A stretch of 64,000 nucleotides of DNA from Cryptomeria japonica (lineage: Eukaryota > Streptophyta > Pinopsida > Cupressales > Cupressaceae): contig NC_081406.1 in assembly GCF_030272615.1 (NCBI RefSeq), forward strand, positions 171,886,361-171,950,360, given 5' to 3'. The notes below the pieces were generated by a model that was given only the letters and a program-made list of their open reading frames with translations, was not told the DNA's origin and searched no databases. This document shows, one piece after another, positions 58,929 through 64,000 of this stretch (positions are counted from its first letter, which is position 1; every line of letters starts with the position of its first letter). A program made the position numbers and the translations under genes.

Positions 58929-59690
58929 AAAGTCCCTATAGGAATAGTTTTTCCACTCCTAAGAGGTGAAGCGGGCTCAAAAAATGCACAAGATCCCGAT
59001 GGACTTTGATTTTCCACCCTTTAAATCTTGGGATAATTCACAAAGTCCGATGAAAATAGAATTTCCACTGCATGAATTGATAAAATTGGGTAAGTTTGGA
59101 CTTAAAATGCATGACAATCAAGTAAGTCCTGATGAGGGACATTTTTCCATGGAGCAGTTAAGTGAAAGTCAAGACAGTCCCGATGGAGGACATTTTTCCA
59201 CCTCATTTTGAGCATCAAATTAACTATTTAATGTTAAGGACAAGTAAAGTCCTGATGGAGGTTGAATTTCCACTCCAAGACTTAGTTTACAAGCAAATGA
59301 AGGTGTTATTGTGGAAAGTCCCGATGACTAAAGAATTTCCACTCAGGACAAAACAAAGGAAATTAAGTGTCCCGATGGAGGTCGTTTTTCCACTGGGCTT
59401 ACAAGATGAAAATGTTCAAGGAAAGTGAGAGTCCTGATGACCCACAAGTTTCCACTTGAGGGAAAAGTGACCAAAACAAGGTGAATCAAGCAAAAATCAT
59501 GTGTCTTGATGGAGGTCGATTCTCCACTTAGGGCTGAATTACAAAGATTTGACCAAAATTAAGTGTCCCAATGAGCATCGATTTTCCACCAAGGGGCATG
59601 AGATCAAAATTACATGAGGATTTTAAGGACAAATCAGTCCAGATAGAGATCGATTCTCCACCATTTCATTTGGTGGGCAAAGAAGAGGGA
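58929..59690 (+). repeat. Twelve-copy degenerate motif array in B'
   Basis: Units of the form GTCC(C/T)GATGGAGGTCG followed by ATTTTCCAC start near 58930, 58991, 59042, 59124, 59173, 59246, 59316, 59365, 59429, 59502, 59562 and 59626, with 49-82 bp spacing. The motif is kept while spacers differ, so this is not a simple recent minisatellite. Short open frames through it read repeated (S/V)P(M/D)(E/D)..FP, but these follow from the DNA motif. Confidence 0.92.
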
Positions 59691-60446
59691 AAAGTGGCTG
59701 AATTACAATACCCCTATACATATTGTTTTTCCTCACCTTGATAACTTAATATTTTATTTGTCCCACATTTGCTGTGTTGTGAAAACAAGAGGTGAAACGC
59801 TGAATAAAGCACATACCAGCAAGCAATAAAATAATCATTAAGTCTCTGATTTGATGTCAAGTGAGCTGGAAGAGAAGGAGATTAGAATCGCTTAAGTCAG
59901 CAAGAAGAGAGGAAAGGGGTGCGACATTTGACTAAGGCATCAATGGTGCCACCATTTAAGACGTTTGCAACACATAGCTGAAGAGACCATTGCTAGCTGA
60001 ATACGCCATCGTCTCAAGGGAAAATCGCATCATTTCCAGCCAATACAAATGCAAGTTGCATCAGTCATATGAATCACACAAGGAAAGGGATGACATTCAG
60101 TTGATAAGGGACTATTTTCAGACATTTTTTGGACCTTTCAAACTCAGAAATCAGACTTAGATAGTGAATTTGGTTACAACATCATTCTCAATTCTGAGTT
60201 GAAGGATATTTTCAGACTTATAAATTATAATCAAACCTTTCGTAAGTCTGTAAATCAGGTTTCTTTAAGGCAAAATTTCCAGATTTAGATCAAATCCTTT
60301 GTATTTTCCAGAATCAGCATTGCATAGTTTCAATTTTCTGATTTTAGAAAGCTAATAAGTCTTAAAATCAATTAAAATGAGAACTTAAGTTAATTCTGGA
60401 AAATTTCTTGTTTAATTTTGTTGACTTCTAGCTTCATACACGTACC

Positions 60447-60695
60447 ATGTTGAAAGTGGGGATAGCTGCAAGGAAGACCCAGTTGAAGAAAGTACTTGAA
60501 GGATACTATCCAGAATTTCAAATATCTTCCAAATGGAAGAAGGTTGGAGTCACCAACATGGGGTACCTGGATAGGAAAAAGATGAAAAGAAGGATGTACA
60601 AAATGAAGAACCAACTACCCTCTTCCTTAGTAGTCAACATGATGAAGAGTGGAATATACCATGCGGCTGGATTCCCATCAACAATACGATACAAT
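60447..60695 (+). pseudogene. ORF B' N-terminal fragment
   Basis: 83 codons open from ATG 60447: MLKVGIAARKTQLKKVLEGY, then SSKWKKVGVTNM, KKMKRRMYKMKNQLPS and NMMKSGIYHAAGFPSTIRYN. This aligns with the start of ORF B ([36 protein letters not shown]). The fragment has no stop before the LTR that cuts it, so it shows the undamaged N-terminus of the family. Small, basic and Lys/Arg-rich. Function unknown. Confidence 0.75.
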
Positions 60696-60965
60696 TGTTA
60701 ATGTTATAGCTATGGTTGGATTCCTTTAGGTCGACATAGCAAATGTAAATGTGTGAGTGACCTATCGGCCTTACACATTTAATAAGTTTGATTTCTATAT
60801 TATACTGACTTCGTATTTGCAAATTAAACAACATGCTTTGAAATATAAACCCACCACCCTTGGTTAAAAGGACGTGTTGACTATAATGTAATCGATCCCT
60901 AATGAAGAGACGCGTTGGTTAATATTATAGCCGACCCTTGGAGAAGTCGTGTTGGTTGGAAGTGT
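60696..60965 (+). repeat. Truncated LTR related to that of Copia C
   Basis: TGTTAATGTTATAGCTATGG at 60696, then 'gacatagcaaatg', 'cctatcggccttacacattta' and 'aagtcgtgttggttg' follow the order of the Copia C LTR but with much more divergence. It is cut near 60965 by the sequence that carries ORF C. Confidence 0.8.
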
Positions 60966-61039
60966 TTTGCCCCTGAGGGGTGTGTGTGACGGGTCTTAAG
61001 GGCTACCCGTTCTGCCACCTCGTGTGCACGCTCCGCCGT

Positions 61040-63355
61040 CTCCTAGGCCAATTCTGTCTTGGCACGAGCCAACTCCTCCTCTAGGCTGGTCGCCTGGGCC
61101 CTCTGCTGTGCCAACTCCATCTCCATCGTTTGCAGGCGAGTGGCTAGCTTCTCCCGAGCTGTGATGGCCACCACCCGCTTTGTCTCTGCTATCGAGGCAC
61201 CATGCTGGGTAAGTCTGAGCTGGTAGTACCTGTCTTGGAAGGCTTGCTCTACCCGCTGCAGTAGCAAGTTTACTCCACTAACCCCAACCGTCTCCTCACT
61301 ACTCCAATCCGCCAACATCTCGGGAGTCTCCACAGCAGGCCAACCCCTGGCCTCATAACATCTCCCAAACTCCTCAGCACACCCTCCAGTGGCAAAGGCG
61401 AGGAGTCCCTCAACAACAGGCTACCCAAGAGCCTGAATAGAGGCTGCCAATCTCCGTGCACCTACCTCAACCTCCGCTGTTATCCTCTGCCTACTGGCTC
61501 CCATCTCTGCCAAAAAATCTCTATGCCCTCTAGCTCGGTAGTGGCCTGCTCCTGTTGCTGCATCTCTACCATCTCCTCCTCAAACCCAACGGTGTCCTGC
61601 AGGAAGTCCATCACCAACTCCTGCTGTCTCGCCTCCTGATGAGAACTACCTTCATCTAGGTCCACAATCTCAGGAAAAGGACGTGGCTGGGGTGAGGCAT
61701 GTGGGGGTCCCAGTGGTGGCATAGGAGGCATCTCATAGCGACCCAACCACGCATCCATGGTGGCATCATCATCTTTGGTCACCGTGCCCTCTGCTGTCGT
61801 GACCTCCGTATGTACAGGTTCCCTTCGTACGATAGACCCAGTGCAAGGAGGTTCGTTGGGAACCAATGATACTGCTGGAACTCCCTCTGTCGAAACTGTT
61901 GTGGCGACCCTAGAGGGTGTAGGCAATGGGGGTCAGGGTCTCAACTGCCCAAATCCTGGGATGGGTATAGCTGGTATGGCTCCCATCGTCACCCCCGAAG
62001 CCGGGAGAGGTGTCAGTCCTCCATCCTGAGTCAATACTATTGGTACATACACCAGTTGGCCTACTCTCGCAGGTCGCACTCCACCCGCCAGTAATCCACG
62101 GATTCCTCTCGTCATGTGCCCAAAAGACACTGCACGACCACTACTCTCCTCTGTACTAGGGGTTTTCTCTACTTCCTTCCGACTATCAAGGCAGAATGTG
62201 TCGTGACTTTGGCTGCTCCTAGAAGAAGTGTCATCGGAATCTTCCCCTTCCTTTGCACTATTATCATCCTCTTCTTTAGCCTCTTCTTCTGCATCCTTGT
62301 CAACTATCTCTGTCTCCTGCTCATGTTCTGACACTACTACATGTGGTGGTCTCCTTCGTTTCGTGTTGTAATGGGCTTCCCCGCTACCTGCGATGGTATC
62401 CAGGTGGGTACAATAGAATATGGCTGGCTGTGAAGGGTCCAACGTCTCTTGAGGTTTCCAGACATGCTCCTTCGACGATACTTGTGTGCGTACAACGTCG
62501 AGGAACAACCCTATGGTGTGAAACAACATGTAAAAAGCCTTGTGTCGCAGGATAAAAAATTTTATGAATTCTGTCAGATAAGACTGCAGCCCAGTTGTAC
62601 ACCGTCCCATTCCTCGGGCCATTCATAAGTGCAATCATGGGTACCACCATGTCTGATGCCCTGCTGACTCCCGTAAGTCTTCTTATCATAACATCCAGCA
62701 GACCCTTCCAGTCTCCTGGAATGATGTATGACTTTTTCAACCCTTTGCCCTTAGGTGCCTTGATCGCTGCCCATTCTTGTTCTGAGAGATCACTTTGACA
62801 AATCAACCGCAACAGTTGCTCTTTCCTCTCTGGCGATATCTTAGTAGCATTCTTGTCTATTTTCTTTCCCTCATCTGGTATGCCAAATACCCTAGCAAAA
62901 TCGTCGGGTGCAAAGGAGACGGTCACAGTGCTCTGCTGGTAAGAGAAAGTTGATGCCCTCATCGCGCTGTCATATGTGGCCACCATCATTCGTAGACATG
63001 ATTCGAAATCCCTGATCGCAAAGATGGGCATTTGAATTGCCCAGTGCACCCGTGCTTTCCTGAGAGATTCCTTAATCACATAATTATCTGGGGTCTCCAG
63101 CCACCAGGTCCTGCATACATTTCCACTCAATCCTTCAAACGTAACAGTGTCAGGTGTGATTTTCTCCAACATTGTCTTCTTTTTGGCCTTTCCTGTATCT
63201 GCTGGCCTTGCAACTTTTACTCCCGACTGCAACACTCGCTTTCCTTTGCCTACCGTGCTTCATTTCGCCATCTTTCCTGACTTAGACGGTTGGTCTAACT
63301 GCTGCAACCGTTTTTGCCAGTCCAACTTCCCTAATCTTGGTTTCCCTAACTCCAT
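61040..63355 (-). pseudogene. ORF C: long unknown protein with VFGIP anchor, acidic linker and coiled coil
   Basis: The likely start at 63355 gives MELGKPRLGKLDWQKRLQQL. A TGA (CGA-type change) near 63262 is followed by 283 open codons (63235-62384): DTVTFEGLSGNVCRTWW, VFGIP at 62876-62890, SRASDMVVPMIALMN and VYNWAAVLSDRI. A frameshift near 62580 leads to RHKAFYMLFHTIGLF, an acidic linker (EEEAKEEDDNSAKEGEDSDD), a Pro-rich stretch (PMPPLGPPHASPQPRPFP) and, after another frameshift near 61350, a coiled-coil end (LQTMEMELAQQRAQATSLEE) to the stop at 61043. About 770 residues before decay. No catalytic motif recognised. More GC-rich than its surroundings. It may resemble uncharacterised plant transposon proteins; a profile search would decide. 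Confidence 0.75.
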
Positions 63356-63399
63356 TTAAATGACTCTTTTTCTTACTAGCCAACCTTAATAAGTTGGTG

Positions 63400-64000
63400 A
63401 ATTCCGTTATTTCTCACCTTGTACGGCGATTTATCTCTGTTGGTCTACCCTGTACGGATTTTTTTTTCTTTTCCCACGCTGTTATGCCCACATGTGGTAC
63501 GGAGCTTCCTATATGTGTACGGATCTTCTTCCTGTTGGTCACACATGGAAGGGATTCTGTTCAGCGTTGGACGGCACCGTACGACCTTTTGCTTCTTGCT
63601 ATCCCCTCACTCGGCCATACGGTTTTTGATTGTCAATAGTGCCGACTGCTATCCGTACTACACCCTATGTCACCTTCATGGCCATATGGACTTCTTCCTA
63701 TCAGTCGTACGGATTCAAATGTCCCCTGCACGGTTCTCCTGGCTGTACGGATTATGCTCACCTGGCCGTACGGATTCAAAATGGACGGATATTAAAATGT
63801 ACAGATTCACATCTCTCCACCATATAGATTTCGTGAAACAATATCACCATCGTATGACATCAAATTGTACGGATTCCTTGTGCTTGTGTGACCGTACGGA
63901 TTTCCTCTTAGATTCAATGTGTTGTACGGGTTTGGAAAGTACGGATTTCCCTTGTGCCACTGTACGGATTCCTTCCTCTTTGCTGTCATATGGATTTATC
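63400..64000 (-). repeat. CCGTACGGATTT motif array upstream of ORF C
   Basis: About 19 copies of GTACGGATT or close variants occur in under 600 bp, for example near 63452, 63517, 63617, 63707, 63744, 63768, 63877, 63892, 63938 and 63961, and the array runs off the window. Copies with CCGTACGG are palindromic. Spacing is 15-60 bp with unrelated spacers. The array lies upstream of ORF C, as the GGTCGATTTTCC array lies upstream of ORF B. Confidence 0.92.

Larger units (their letters stand above)
58649..60695 (+). mobile_element. Element B', truncated second copy of element B
   Basis: Starts TGTTGTGACCTTTTCACACA, then GGGGACCCCCTCTTTC and TTAGGGTTTTGGCAG, collinear with the minus strand of B from 30366. 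It has the same motif array and the same ORF start, then is cut at 60695 by an LTR fragment. No target duplication can be tested because the right end is lost. Confidence 0.85.

Noticed and set aside
58970-59428. Open frames of 81 and 88 codons with repeated SPM(E/D)..FP
   Set aside because: They result from the repeated DNA motif; spacing is not a multiple of three, so frames are not kept between units.
39880-64000. Motif arrays as CRISPR-like repeats
   Set aside because: Units are short and degenerate, spacers are unequal, and the host is a plant; there are no associated genes.
1-64000. tRNA, rRNA or other structured RNA genes
   Set aside because: None was recognised by reading; the only tRNA-related sequences are primer-binding sites of LTR elements.

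Overview
This window is plant nuclear DNA from a species with a large, repeat-rich genome, most likely a gymnosperm such as a conifer. The evidence is one intron-containing nuclear gene with very small exons, one intron of about 35.5 kb, and most of the remaining sequence made of nested, decayed LTR retrotransposons. Species assignment is inference; nothing read here fixes it.

The one real host gene is on the + strand. It encodes the KOW-domain ribosomal protein uL24 of the mitochondrial type. Exon 1 (21250-21309) and exon 2 (21420-21515) lie 35.5 kb upstream of exon 3 (57055-57158) and exon 4 (57375-57511). All junctions are GT-AG and the reading frame is continuous over 397 nt. The last exon is not in the window as far as I can see.

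Layout. 1-17.1 kb: an old Ty3-like element and relatives, broken by a possible large LTR-like insert (from 1614) and by Copia element A (5190-11109) sitting inside its gag. 17.1-21.2 kb: AT-rich sequence without a recognisable gene. 21.25-57.5 kb: the uL24m gene. Its second intron contains element B (minus strand, to 30366), a coding remnant split by B and by Copia element C (30782-36679, TSD AAAGG), and a 1.2-1.3 kb tandem duplication followed by ORF D (37-41.8 kb). It also holds a hAT-derived element (about 41848-42772), Copia element D (42794-48906, TSD ACATA), a Ty3/gypsy RNase H-integrase remnant (about 49.1-50.1 kb), a solo LTR (51637-52338, TSD CACAT) and a short non-autonomous LTR element (52474-55196, TSD AGGAG). 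57.5-64 kb: a second copy of element B (58649-60695), a truncated relative of the Copia C LTR, and ORF C on the minus strand with its own motif array.

The most unusual content is a family of long ORFs (B, its second copy B', C and D) that are not reverse transcriptase, integrase or gag proteins I recognise. B, C and D share a VFG(I/V)P anchor. C and D also share a SRASD...VY.W...DRI...KAFYM block, and B and C share NW..(V/I)(L/I)SD. B and C then have an acidic linker and a coiled-coil-like C-terminus. In each case the ORF is preceded by a degenerate array of a short motif: about 12 copies of a GATGGAGGTCGATTTTCC-like unit for B and B', and GTACGGATT or GTATGG-like units for C and D. No complete intact ORF of this family is present.

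Most in-frame stops in the mobile-element ORFs can be explained by one C-to-T change (CAG to TAG, CAA to TAA, CGA to TGA). That pattern is what deamination of methylated cytosine in silenced plant elements would leave.
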